From: an uncultured Gemmiger sp.
GTDB lineage: Bacteria; Bacillota; Clostridia; Oscillospirales; Ruminococcaceae
Length of the DNA: 64,000 nucleotides
Direction: 5' to 3'
Assembly (NCBI GenBank): GCA_944388135.1
Contig: CALXHP010000003.1
Coordinates: 33,481 to 97,480, forward strand
The notes beneath the pieces were generated by a model, which worked only from the letters and a program-made list of their open reading frames with translations, was not told where the DNA came from and ran no database searches. A program made the position numbers and the translations under genes. This document shows, one piece after another, positions 8,560 through 15,431 of this stretch. The first letter of the stretch is position 1; each line of letters starts with the position of its first letter.

Positions 8560-8937
8560 TCACACCTCCTGATTGTGGGCAGCGTCCAGCAAGGCACGGA
8601 TCTCGGCGGCTTCGGCGTCGCTGATGGGCTTGGCGCTCAAAAAGGCCGCCACAAACCGGGGCAGGCTGCCGCCAAAGGTTTTGTCCACCACGGCGGCGCT
8701 TTCGGCACACTGGACGGCCTGCTTGGCCACCCGGCTGGTCACGGTGCCGCCATTGTTTTGCAGCACACCCCGCTCGCAGAGCTTTTTCAGCACCGTGTAG
8801 GTGGTGCTCTTCTTCCAGCCAAGGGCGTCGGCAGACAGTTTTACCAGCTCGCCGCTGGGCAGCGGTTCATGATCCCACACCAGGCAGGCAAAGCGGTATT
8901 CGCCTTCTGCCAGGCGCAGGGGTTCCTGTGCAGACAT
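8560..8937 (-). CDS. BlaI/MecI/CopY family repressor
   Basis: A 125-residue winged-helix repressor. The segment GWKKSTTYTVLKKLCERGVL (about 40-59) is the recognition helix region of the BlaI family, and the C-terminal third (SLPRFVAAFLSAKPISDAEAAEIRALL) is the usual dimerisation region. ATG 8937 has an AAAGGAGG site. It is the first gene of an operon with the two M56-M23 genes, the same order as blaI-blaR1. The promoter carries three copies of a 7-base half-site, so autoregulation is likely, with release by M56-dependent cleavage. Confidence 0.9.
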   Translation of the reverse strand: MSAQEPLRLAEGEYRFACLVWDHEPLPSGELVKLSADALGWKKSTTYTVLKKLCERGVLQNNGGTVTSRVAKQAVQCAESAAVVDKTFGGSLPRFVAAFLSAKPISDAEAAEIRALLDAAHNQEV

Positions 8938-8964
8938 AGGGAATCCTCCTTTCGGTCGATGGGT

Positions 8965-9011
8965 ATAGACTTTTGCATCTTTAGTCTATCACAATAGACT
9001 CGCTCTGTCAA
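8965..9011 (-). promoter_or_regulatory. BlaI-type operator and promoter
   Basis: On the minus strand TTGACA (9006-9011) and TAGACT (8983-8988) are 17 bases apart. The half-site ATAGACT/AGTCTAT occurs three times: 8965-8971, 8983-8989 and 8994-9000. The last two form a perfect inverted repeat around CACA that covers the -10 and part of the spacer, as expected for a BlaI-type repressor. Confidence 0.72.
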
Positions 9012-9012
9012 G

Positions 9013-9044
9013 AAAAAGCAGGGGCCGGTTCCGGTCCCTGTTTT
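9013..9044 (-). terminator. Terminator after the MFS gene
   Basis: A 10-base stem with one mismatch (9019-9028 with 9031-9040) is followed on the minus strand by T5 (9013-9017). It lies 10 bases after the MFS stop, and a T4 on the plus side may make it bidirectional. Confidence 0.75.
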
Positions 9045-9049
9045 GTGGA

Positions 9050-10195
9050 TTATACAAGGTGGGTGCGCCGCCGCCAGCAGACCAGCAGGCCCAAGGCCGT
9101 CAGCCCCGCCGCCGCGCCGAACCCGAAGGCCAGCCGCAGGTCCCACTGGGCCAGAGCGCCGAAGGCCAGGTTGCCCACAATGGCCACCCCGTCGATGATC
9201 ATGGCATGGATGCTGAGGGCTGTGGCCCGGTTCCGGGTACGGACCTGGCGGTTTTGCAGCTGGGTCTGGAAAGGCTGGAACAGGCTGTTGGACAGCTGCA
9301 GCAGCCAGATACCCCCCACCGAGAGCACCGCCCGGTCGGTGGCCACCAGCACCGCACAGGCCAGGGCGGGCACCAGGCAGAAGAGCACCGCGGCACGGCG
9401 GGCGCCGGTGCGGCGGGTGAACGCCGCCGACCAGACCCCGCAAAGCCCCAGCAGGGTGGCGGCAATATAGACGGCACCGATGGCGGTGCTGTCCATGCCG
9501 CAGCGCTCATACTGCAATTGATTGAGAAAGACCGTGACGGTCTGGTGGACCTCGGTGAGCAACCCCACCGCCAGAAGAAAGACCAGCAGGCCCGGCGTGG
9601 TCAAGGTGGAGCGCAGGGTGGCGGCAAAGGATTCCCGTTCTTTGGCCTGGGCCGGCGCGGGGTGCACTTCGGTGAGGCCCAGGCTGAGCAGCGCCGCTGC
9701 CCCGTAGCTGAAGACGGTGAGCAGGGCCGCCAGCCGGTAGTTTTCCCCCACAAAGAGGGTATACACCGCCGAAGCCGTCAGCAGCCCCGCCATGCCCAGG
9801 CTTTCGTAGACGCCAAAGACATGCTGGCTGTTTTCCGGCCCGGCACAAAGGTAGAGAATGCTGGTATCCACGCCGGACAGCCCGGCAATGACCACGCTGA
9901 GCAGCACCCGCTCGGCCAGGAAGCTGCCGAAATCCGACGCCTGCCAGAAGATGATCTTGGACAAAAAATACAGCCAGCAGCAGACCACCATGGTGCGCTT
10001 GTAGCCGATGCGGTCGGCCACCACACCCCAGGGCACTTCCAGGGCGATGCAGAGGGCATAGGAAATACTCTCGATGAGGGTGATCTGAAAGATGGTCACC
10101 CCCTGGGCCTGGCGGTAGAGGGTGGAGATAGCACCGTAAAACACCATGCCCTGCAAAAAGGTCATGGCATAGAGCAGATAGATATTGCGTTTCAC
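9050..10195 (-). CDS. MFS transporter
   Basis: GTG 10195 is chosen as start because GGAAAGGACG lies 7 bases upstream; the frame is open further but without a site. The product has about 381 residues and 12 hydrophobic segments. The loop between helices 2 and 3 has EVPWGVVADRIGYKRTMV (about residues 45-62), the GxxxDRxGxK motif A of the major facilitator superfamily. The start, MKRNIYLLYAMTFLQGMVFYG, fits the first helix of drug/multi-solute MFS carriers. Substrate unknown. It stands alone between the BlaI operon and arsC, with a hairpin in its leader. Confidence 0.85.
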   Translation of the reverse strand: MKRNIYLLYAMTFLQGMVFYGAISTLYRQAQGVTIFQITLIESISYALCIALEVPWGVVADRIGYKRTMVVCCWLYFLSKIIFWQASDFGSFLAERVLLSVVIAGLSGVDTSILYLCAGPENSQHVFGVYESLGMAGLLTASAVYTLFVGENYRLAALLTVFSYGAAALLSLGLTEVHPAPAQAKERESFAATLRSTLTTPGLLVFLLAVGLLTEVHQTVTVFLNQLQYERCGMDSTAIGAVYIAATLLGLCGVWSAAFTRRTGARRAAVLFCLVPALACAVLVATDRAVLSVGGIWLLQLSNSLFQPFQTQLQNRQVRTRNRATALSIHAMIIDGVAIVGNLAFGALAQWDLRLAFGFGAAAGLTALGLLVCWRRRTHLV

Positions 10196-10239
10196 AAAAA
10201 ATCGTCCTTTCCAAAAGAGTGCGAAACACACACGGCAAA

Positions 10240-10262
10240 CAGGCGCCGGGATGCGGCGCCTG
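10240..10262 (-). repeat. Perfect 8-bp inverted repeat in the MFS leader
   Basis: CAGGCGCC (10240-10247) and GGCGCCTG (10255-10262) frame a 7-base loop, 45 bases before the MFS start. No T run follows, so it is more likely an operator or mRNA-stability hairpin than a terminator. Confidence 0.5.
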
Positions 10263-10365
10263 AAGGTGCGTTTTCAATCTCTTTTAGATAGGACGATGCA
10301 TTGCAGTTTTTCCTGCCTTATTCATAAAAGGATACAGTCAGTATACCACGGCAGCGGGGTCGGCG

Positions 10366-10773
10366 TCAATCGTCGGCGCGCAGTTCCGCCCGCAATTGCA
10401 GTACCCGCCGCTGGATCTCGTCGATGACGGCGTGGAAGGCGGCATCCTCCTGCCCCGTGGGGTCGGGCAGACCCCAGTCCTCCCGCCGGGTGCAGGGCAG
10501 CACGGGGCATTGCACGTTGCATCCCATGGTGATGACCACATCCACCGGCGGCAGTTCGCTGAGGAGCTTGCTGTGCTGGGTGGCGGCCATATCCACCCCG
10601 TACCGGGCCTTCACCAGCCGCACGGCGTCGGGGTTGATGGCAGGTTTTGTCTCGGTACCGGCGGAGTAGCTTTCAAAGACATCGCTTGCCAGCAGGCGGC
10701 CCAGGGCCTCGGCGATCTGACTGCGGCAGGAATTGTGCACGCAGACAAAGGCCACTTTCGGTTTGGTGCTCAT
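10366..10773 (-). CDS. arsC: Arsenate reductase-like, low-Mr phosphatase fold
   Basis: The 135-residue protein has the active-site loop CVHNSCRSQ (Cys-x5-Arg, residues 11-19) of thioredoxin-coupled ArsC and low-molecular-weight tyrosine phosphatases, and GLPDPTGQ, the general-acid Asp loop, near residue 100. Cys residues in TMGCNVQCPVLPC near 83-95 match the redox cysteines of the arsenate reductase branch. It would reduce arsenate to arsenite with thioredoxin. It is the last gene of the arsR operon and overlaps the thioredoxin-like gene by 4 bases (ATGA), so translation is coupled. A phosphatase role remains possible. Confidence 0.85.
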   Translation of the reverse strand: MSTKPKVAFVCVHNSCRSQIAEALGRLLASDVFESYSAGTETKPAINPDAVRLVKARYGVDMAATQHSKLLSELPPVDVVITMGCNVQCPVLPCTRREDWGLPDPTGQEDAAFHAVIDEIQRRVLQLRAELRADD

Positions 10774-11066
10774 GCCTGGGCCCGGGCTTTCTCGATGAGG
10801 GCCTTGGCTTCCTCCTTGGTCAGCACCCGGCCGCTGGCCACTGCCTTGCCGTCCACCATCAGGGCCGGGGTGTGCATCACGCCGCAGGCCGCGATCTCAC
10901 CGAAATCGGTGATGTGGCCCACTTCCTGGGGCAGGCCCAGCTCGGCCAGGGCCGCCTTGGCCGAAGCCTCCAGGGCGTGGCAGTTGGCGCAGCCGCCGCC
11001 CAGTACCTTGACGGCCTCGTTGCCGGTTTCTTTTTGCACGGATTCTTTTTTGCCAAAGAGTTTCAT
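10770..11066 (-). CDS. Thioredoxin-fold redox-active disulfide protein
   Basis: ATG 11066 has an AGGAGG site 7 bases upstream, giving 98 residues. The fold is that of the small glutaredoxin/thioredoxin relatives called redox-active disulfide protein 2: KVLGGGCANCHALEASAK carries the CxxC site near residues 26-29, and GVMHTPALMVDG is the cis-Pro loop near 63-74. It likely provides electrons to the ArsC next door or carries a metal or metalloid to the permease. The gene sits between the permease (19-base gap) and arsC (4-base overlap). Confidence 0.82.
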   Translation of the reverse strand: MKLFGKKESVQKETGNEAVKVLGGGCANCHALEASAKAALAELGLPQEVGHITDFGEIAACGVMHTPALMVDGKAVASGRVLTKEEAKALIEKARAQA

Positions 11067-11085
11067 AGTACATACCTCCTGTAAA

Positions 11086-12087
11086 TTAAACCAATACAAA
11101 TTGCATGACGTTGAAAAGATAGCCCACGATCACAATGCCTACCACGCAGATGCCCACAAAAAGGGCCAGCAGCTTGGGTTTGACCACCTTGCGCAGCAGG
11201 ATCAGCGAGGGCAGGGACAGGGTGGTGACCGCCATCATGAAGGAGAGCACGGTGCCCAGCTGGGCGCCTTTGCCCAGCAGCGCCTCGGCCACCGGGATGG
11301 TGCCGAAGATATCGGCGTACATGGGCACACCCACGATGACCGCCGCCAGCACCCCGAAGGGATTGCCGGACCCCAGCACCCTTTCCACCCAGGCCTGGGG
11401 AATCCAGTTGTGGATGAGGGCCCCCACGCCTACGCCCACCAGCAGGTAGGGCAGCACCTTGCGGTAGGTGGAAAGAGCCTGGCCCTTGGCATACTGCAGC
11501 CGGTCGGCGGTGGTGAGGGTGGGCGCATCCAGGTCCACGCCGCCGCCCGCATGGGCCAGGGGCTCCAGATGCTTCTCCATGTGCAAAGCCTCAATGAGGG
11601 TGCCGCCGGCCACCGCCACCACCAGGCCCAGTACCACATAGGCGGCGGCCACCTTGATGCCGAAGACGCCGGTGAGCAGCACCAGACTGCCCAGGTCCAC
11701 CATGGGGGAGGAGATCAGGAAGGAGAAGGTGACCCCCAGGGGCAGCCCCGCTCCGGTGAACCCGATGAAGATGGGGATGGAGGAGCAGGAGCAGAAGGGG
11801 GTGACGGTGCCCAGCAAAGCCGCCACCGTGTTGGCCCCCAGGCCGTGGAATCGCCCCATGATGCGGCGGCTGCGCTCCGGCGGGAAGTAGCTTTGCACCC
11901 AGGAGATGAGGAAGATCAGCACCAGCAGCAGCACGGTGATTTTGATGGTATCATAGAGGAAGAACTGGACGCTGCCGCCCAGACGGCCGGCGGTATCCAG
12001 CCCGAGAACGGTGAGCAGATTGCCCACCAGGGTGTTGAGCCATTGCATGCCCAGCACCTGATTTTGGAAAAACAGCCAGAGATTCAT
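11086..12087 (-). CDS. UPF0718/ArsP-type permease
   Basis: ATG 12087 (after GGGGGA) gives 333 residues with about eight to ten membrane segments. TPFCSCSSIPIFIGF near residue 97 is the conserved Cys-Ser-rich stretch of this permease family, and SFLISSPMVDLGSLVLLTG follows. Family members near arsR export arsenite or methylated arsenicals, though others have unrelated roles. The gene is directly behind an ATCAA/TTGAT palindrome and ahead of the thioredoxin-like and arsC genes, which supports a metalloid-resistance job. The arsenic link is inferred from neighbours. Confidence 0.85.
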   Translation of the reverse strand: MNLWLFFQNQVLGMQWLNTLVGNLLTVLGLDTAGRLGGSVQFFLYDTIKITVLLLVLIFLISWVQSYFPPERSRRIMGRFHGLGANTVAALLGTVTPFCSCSSIPIFIGFTGAGLPLGVTFSFLISSPMVDLGSLVLLTGVFGIKVAAAYVVLGLVVAVAGGTLIEALHMEKHLEPLAHAGGGVDLDAPTLTTADRLQYAKGQALSTYRKVLPYLLVGVGVGALIHNWIPQAWVERVLGSGNPFGVLAAVIVGVPMYADIFGTIPVAEALLGKGAQLGTVLSFMMAVTTLSLPSLILLRKVVKPKLLALFVGICVVGIVIVGYLFNVMQFVLV

Positions 12088-12108
12088 CGGGAAGTCCCCC
12101 TTTTTCAT

Positions 12109-12124
12109 ATCAAGATTTTTTGAT
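12109..12124 (-). promoter_or_regulatory. ArsR-type operator before the permease operon
   Basis: The 16-base element ATCAAGATTTTTTGAT has the ATCAA-N6-TTGAT form of ArsR/SmtB operators. A near copy lies at 12491-12506 before the regulator, so both transcripts probably answer to the same repressor. Confidence 0.7.
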
Positions 12125-12164
12125 GTTTATGCCGCAAAAAAAACGCCGCACCGGGCGGCATCTT

Positions 12165-12476
12165 TCAGCGCTGGCAGCAGCCGCAGGCAGGCGCCTGGGC
12201 AGCCGGGGTGGTCAGGGCCAGCAGCCGTTCCACCGCCTTGGCCTGGCCGTCGGCGCTCAGCCGGTAGTGGGTCCATTTACCCTCCTGCCGGGCCAGCACC
12301 AGCCCCGACTCACACAAGATCTTCATGTGGTAGGACAGCCCCGACTGGGTCAGGGCCAGGGGTTCCTGCAGCTTGCAGGCGCACTTCTCACCGCTGCGCA
12401 GCTGTTCCAGAATGGCCAGCCGTTTGGGATCGCACAGGGCTTTGAAGATCTTGGCGTCCTGCTGGTAGGAATCCAT
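12165..12476 (-). CDS. arsR: ArsR family metalloregulator
   Basis: ATG 12476, 8 bases after GAGG, is preferred over the upstream GTG. The 103-residue product is a winged helix: ALCDPKRLAILEQLRSGEKC, then a CKLQEPLALTQSGLSYHMKI recognition region. Two Cys in GEKCACKL (around residues 30-33) fit the alpha-3 arsenite site type (CxC), and a C-terminal CGCCQR tail adds three more Cys that could bind metal. It is the first gene of the operon with permease, thioredoxin-like and arsC genes and has its own operator upstream. Confidence 0.9.
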   Translation of the reverse strand: MDSYQQDAKIFKALCDPKRLAILEQLRSGEKCACKLQEPLALTQSGLSYHMKILCESGLVLARQEGKWTHYRLSADGQAKAVERLLALTTPAAQAPACGCCQR

Positions 12477-12490
12477 GGTTTGCACCTCAA

Positions 12491-12506
12491 ATCAAAATTT
12501 CTTGAT
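12491..12506 (-). promoter_or_regulatory. ArsR-type operator before arsR
   Basis: ATCAAAATTTCTTGAT differs from the element at 12109-12124 at two of 16 positions and keeps both half-sites. It lies 15 bases upstream of the arsR start, so bound repressor would block arsR expression. Confidence 0.72.
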
Positions 12507-12568
12507 GTATAGTATAGGCACCTCGGTCCCTTTTGTCAAGGGGGCTCTGTAACTTTTTTGTGGAGGGA

Positions 12569-12597
12569 TTGTACCGGCCTTTCCCGGCGGGTATACT
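12569..12597 (+). promoter_or_regulatory. Promoter of the choloylglycine hydrolase gene
   Basis: TTGTAC (12569-12574) and TATACT (12592-12597) are 17 bases apart, 33 bases before the start codon, with a CAAGGAGG site in between. Confidence 0.6.
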
Positions 12598-12630
12598 GAA
12601 AGAAAACCCAACCGGCAAGGAGGCACTGCC

Positions 12631-13605
12631 ATGTGTACCAGCATTTCCTTTTGTGACCGCGGGCTGTATGGCCGCAACCTGGACCTGGAATACCATTTTG
12701 GGGAGCAGGTGGTCATCACCCCCCGGGATTACCCTTTCACTTTTCATCACCGGGCGCCGCTGCCCCACCACCATGCCCTGATCGGCATGGCCAGCGTGGC
12801 CCGGAACACACCCCTTTACGCCGAGGCCGCCAACGAAAAGGGGCTGTATATGGCGGGGCTCTACTTTCCGGGCAACGCCCATTACTTTGCGGAGCCGGAC
12901 CCGGAAGCGCTGAACCTGGCCCCCTATGAGCTGATCCCCCTGGTGCTGGGCAGCTGCGCCACCGCCGCCCAGGCCCGGGCACTATTGGAAACCGTCCGGC
13001 TGGTTGCCCTTCCCTTTGCGCCGGGGTATCCCCTGGCGGACCTGCACTGGCAGGTGGCCGGACCGGACGGCAGCTTCATCATGGAACCCCTGGCAGACGG
13101 GCTGCACTTCTACGACGATGTGGCCGGGGTGCTGACCAACAATCCCCCCTACCCCTACCAGGTGATGAACCTGAACAACTACCGGGGGCTTTCCCCCCGC
13201 ACGCCGGAAAACACCTTTGCCCCGGCCCTGGACCTGAAGGTATACGGCCAGGGGCTGGGCGGACTGGGACTGCCGGGGGATGCCTCCCCTTCGTCCCGGT
13301 TCGTGAAGGCGGCTTTCCTGCGTCAGAACGCGGTGTTCCCGGAGGACCGCGCCGCCCAGGTGACCCAGTTTTTCCATCTGCTGGACGCCGTTTCCATGGT
13401 GCGGGGCAGCGTGGCCACCCCCGAAGACCGCTGGGACGAGACCACCTACGCCTGCTGCTGCGATGTGCGGGAGGGGGTCTACTACTACCACACCTACGAC
13501 AGCGGCTGTATTCATGGGGTGCGGCTTACCGAGGAGGCCATGACCGGCGACCGTCTGGGAATCTTCCCACTGGCGGACAAGCCCCGGTTTGTGTGGGACA
13601 ACTAA
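12631..13605 (+). CDS. Choloylglycine hydrolase family (bile salt hydrolase / penicillin V acylase)
   Basis: The 324-residue protein starts MCTSISF, so Met removal exposes the N-terminal nucleophile Cys2 of the Ntn family. Other catalytic residues are in place: Arg15 and Asp18 in GRNLDLE, Asn in NEKGLYMAGL (about 69), Asn in LTNNPPYPYQ (about 169) and Arg in SSRFVKAAF (about 226). The enzyme hydrolyses an amide: glycine/taurine-conjugated bile salts, penicillin V or N-acyl homoserine lactones. In a gut clostridium bile salts are the likely substrate, but the sequence does not settle it. It has no signal peptide and stands alone with its own promoter and a terminator. Confidence 0.9.
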   Translation: MCTSISFCDRGLYGRNLDLEYHFGEQVVITPRDYPFTFHHRAPLPHHHALIGMASVARNTPLYAEAANEKGLYMAGLYFPGNAHYFAEPDPEALNLAPYELIPLVLGSCATAAQARALLETVRLVALPFAPGYPLADLHWQVAGPDGSFIMEPLADGLHFYDDVAGVLTNNPPYPYQVMNLNNYRGLSPRTPENTFAPALDLKVYGQGLGGLGLPGDASPSSRFVKAAFLRQNAVFPEDRAAQVTQFFHLLDAVSMVRGSVATPEDRWDETTYACCCDVREGVYYYHTYDSGCIHGVRLTEEAMTGDRLGIFPLADKPRFVWDN

Positions 13606-13608
13606 AAA

Positions 13609-13631
13609 ACGGGGACGTCAATCGTCCCCGT
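13609..13631. terminator. Terminator between convergent genes
   Basis: ACGGGGACG (13609-13617) pairs with CGTCCCCGT (13623-13631). An A6 run just before it gives a T tail on the minus strand. The arm overlaps the last codons of the anti-sigma gene. Confidence 0.65.
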
Positions 13632-14430
13632 GATGGCCGGCCCCGTGGTGGCCGTAGCCATTTTCTTCACCGTCCTCACAGCCGTAGCCGTACCCGTAAT
13701 AGGGTACCGAAGGCGTGGGTGCCGGTGTTTCGGCCGGTGCGCCTGCAGCGCTTTCCGCCGTGGCGGTGCCGCCCGACAGCGCCGCGATGCGGTCCCGGAT
13801 CTCCCGCATGGTCATCCCCTGGACTTCTTCCGGGGTGACAGTGGGGTCCAGCGCCGCCAGTTCCAGATAGGCCCGGTATTTGCCGTAGGAGAGCCCGCAG
13901 TCGTGGGCGGCTTCCACCTCGCCGGTGGCGGCCTGGTAGCAATGGGTGTTCCGGTGGCTTTCGGTGCAGCTTTCCACCCCCGCCAGGATGCGGGCACAGC
14001 GGGTATCGTCGTCCCCGATGACCCCGATCTCCACCACCGCATCCTGAGCCACCAGCGCCGTGATGGGTTCGCTTTGCAGGATGGTCTCCACCGCGTCGGT
14101 GTAGGTGAGATTCTTCACATCCACCGTCTGGGCCAGGGCGGTGCCGTCATCGTTCCAGCCTTCCACCGAGGCGACCCGGTCAAACCGGTTGACCCCCAGT
14201 TCCAGGGAAGGGTTGACGTCGATGCTGATATGGGCCGTGGGGGTCAGGTAGAGCCAGCCGCCCCCCAGCACCACCACCGCCGCGCAGGCCGCGGTGGCCA
14301 GAGCCAGACGCAGCGGCCTGGCCGGGCTTTGCCGCCGCCGGGCACGCCGGGCAACAGCCGCCCGGGCTGCCGCTTTCAGTTCCGGCTCGGCGTGGACGGA
14401 ATCAAAAGCGGCCCGGAATCTTTCATCCAT
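13618..14430 (-). CDS. RsgI-like anti-sigma factor
   Basis: ATG 14430 lies behind GGGAGGTGAGG and overlaps the sigma gene by 8 bases. The 270-residue protein has a short cytosolic N-terminus with Arg-rich RRARRRQ, one membrane helix (about 42-62), then the periplasmic-type signature ISIDVNPSLELGVNRFDRV of RsgI-family anti-sigma factors. It ends in a Pro/Ala linker and a Gly/Tyr/His tail (GYGYG, GHHGAGHHGDD). The His-rich tail may bind metal. It most likely holds the ECF sigma factor encoded just upstream and releases it on an outside signal. Confidence 0.78.
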   Translation of the reverse strand: MDERFRAAFDSVHAEPELKAAARAAVARRARRRQSPARPLRLALATAACAAVVVLGGGWLYLTPTAHISIDVNPSLELGVNRFDRVASVEGWNDDGTALAQTVDVKNLTYTDAVETILQSEPITALVAQDAVVEIGVIGDDDTRCARILAGVESCTESHRNTHCYQAATGEVEAAHDCGLSYGKYRAYLELAALDPTVTPEEVQGMTMREIRDRIAALSGGTATAESAAGAPAETPAPTPSVPYYGYGYGCEDGEENGYGHHGAGHHGDD

Positions 14431-14902
14431 CAACCTCACCTCCCAGTGCCTCCCGCAGCAGTCCCCGGGCACGGGTCAGCCGCGTGTAGATTGTGTTTAC
14501 GTTTTTGCCCAGAATCCCCGCGATTTCGGGGGCGGTGTACCCCTCATAATAATGGAGGTAGACCACATCCCGGTAGGCGGTGGGCAGCCCCTGGACCGCC
14601 CGCAGTACCTCCCGGTGTTCCTGGGCGGGAGCGGGCAGTTCCGCCACCTCCTCCAAAGAGACCGTGCGGCGGCGGAACACGCTGCGCAGCAGGTCCCGGC
14701 AGGCGTTGATGGTCACCCGGATGATCCAGGCACGCTCATGTTCCGACGAGGCAAAGGGTGCGTTGTGCAGCAGATATTTCACGAACACCGTCTGGAAAAT
14801 ATCCTCGGTGTCGGCATAGTTCTTCAGATGTACCAGGCAGATGCGCCGCACGGTATCGGCATACTGCTCCACCGCCCGGTTGACCTCTTCTTCGCTGCGC
14901 AT
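14423..14902 (-). CDS. ECF-type RNA polymerase sigma factor
   Basis: The 159-residue protein has region 2 (YADTEDIFQTVFVKYLL, about 29-45, then ERAWIIRVTINACRDLLR) and region 4 (LPTAYRDVVYLHYYEGYTAPEIAGILGKNVNTIYTRLTRAR, about 106-146) of ECF sigma factors. ATG 14902 is 18 bases behind the secreted repeat-protein gene and its stop overlaps the anti-sigma gene, so all three form an operon. Confidence 0.9.
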   Translation of the reverse strand: MRSEEEVNRAVEQYADTVRRICLVHLKNYADTEDIFQTVFVKYLLHNAPFASSEHERAWIIRVTINACRDLLRSVFRRRTVSLEEVAELPAPAQEHREVLRAVQGLPTAYRDVVYLHYYEGYTAPEIAGILGKNVNTIYTRLTRARGLLREALGGEVDG

Positions 14903-14920
14903 CGCAATCCCCCATCGTTT

Positions 14921-15244
14921 TTACGGCTGGCAGGCCCGGCCGTGGCAACCGTGGCCGCCGCCCTGGCAGCCGCCGGTCGTTCTGTTGTCGCAGATCCCGT
15001 CGCCGTTCTCATCGGTAAAACAGTACCCATAGTCGCAGACGCCATCCCCGTCGGTGTCATACCGGCAGGTGCCGTCGGCGGCATAGTCGCAGACGCCATC
15101 CCCGTCGGTGTCGGTAAACAGGCACTGCGCCGTGGTGCAGGTACGGTTTCCATGGGCGCGTCCGGCTCCGGCTGCCCAGACGCCGGTGGCGCCTACCGTG
15201 CAGGCCAATGCCGCGGCGGCGATCATCATAGCGGTTTTCTTCAT
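14921..15244 (-). CDS. Small secreted Cys-rich protein with calcium-binding-like repeats
   Basis: The 107-residue protein starts with MKKTAMMIAAAALACTVGAT, a clear signal peptide cut near AWA. The mature part has three Asp/Gly/Cys repeats: DTDGDGVCDYAAD, DTDGDGVCDYGYC and DENGDGICDNR. The DxDGDGxCD pattern is that of thrombospondin type 3 and EF-hand-like calcium loops. It ends with a Gly/His/Cys-rich stretch. Nine or more Cys outside the cell suggest disulfides or metal binding. The first two repeats are encoded by a perfect 30-bp DNA repeat. It is the first gene of the sigma/anti-sigma operon. Function unknown; an extracellular ligand for the anti-sigma protein is possible. Confidence 0.8.
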   Translation of the reverse strand: MKKTAMMIAAAALACTVGATGVWAAGAGRAHGNRTCTTAQCLFTDTDGDGVCDYAADGTCRYDTDGDGVCDYGYCFTDENGDGICDNRTTGGCQGGGHGCHGRACQP

Positions 15245-15345
15245 AGCAGGTTCCTCCTTTGCAGGTCAAGGTTGTTTTGCCTTTCACCTGGAATACGAAC
15301 CGGCGGGCCGAATCCATTCACCGCTTTGCAAATTTTTCTCTCTGT

Positions 15346-15374
15346 ATCTTAGCGCAGGGATGATATGCTGTCAA
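15346..15374 (-). promoter_or_regulatory. Promoter of the repeat-protein/sigma operon
   Basis: On the minus strand TTGACA (15369-15374) and TAAGAT (15346-15351) are 17 bases apart. This is a housekeeping-type promoter, so the sigma factor need not start its own operon. Confidence 0.7.
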
Positions 15375-15382
15375 TGGGCAGG

Positions 15383-15413
15383 AAAAAGGCGCCCCCGGCG
15401 GGGGCGCCTTTTG
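15383..15413 (-). terminator. Terminator after the PepSY gene
   Basis: GGCGCCCCCG pairs with CGGGGGCGCC around a tiny loop, with A5 before and T4 after, so it can end transcription from the PepSY gene on the minus strand. Confidence 0.8.
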
Positions 15414-15431
15414 CTGTATGGTTTGTACGGT

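Noticed and set aside
6145-8997. A 950-codon open frame on the plus strand opposite the two M56-M23 genes
   Set aside because: It is antisense to well-supported genes, has no ribosome site and its translation is low-complexity Gly/Pro/Gln/Arg sequence, as expected from GC-rich third positions.
10240-10262. Terminator in the MFS leader
   Set aside because: The inverted repeat has no T run on either side.
15029-15112. Repeated 30-bp units as a possible CRISPR
   Set aside because: There are only two exact copies, they are coding, and the period is 18 codons inside a calcium-type repeat protein. No CRISPR array or cas gene was seen in the window.
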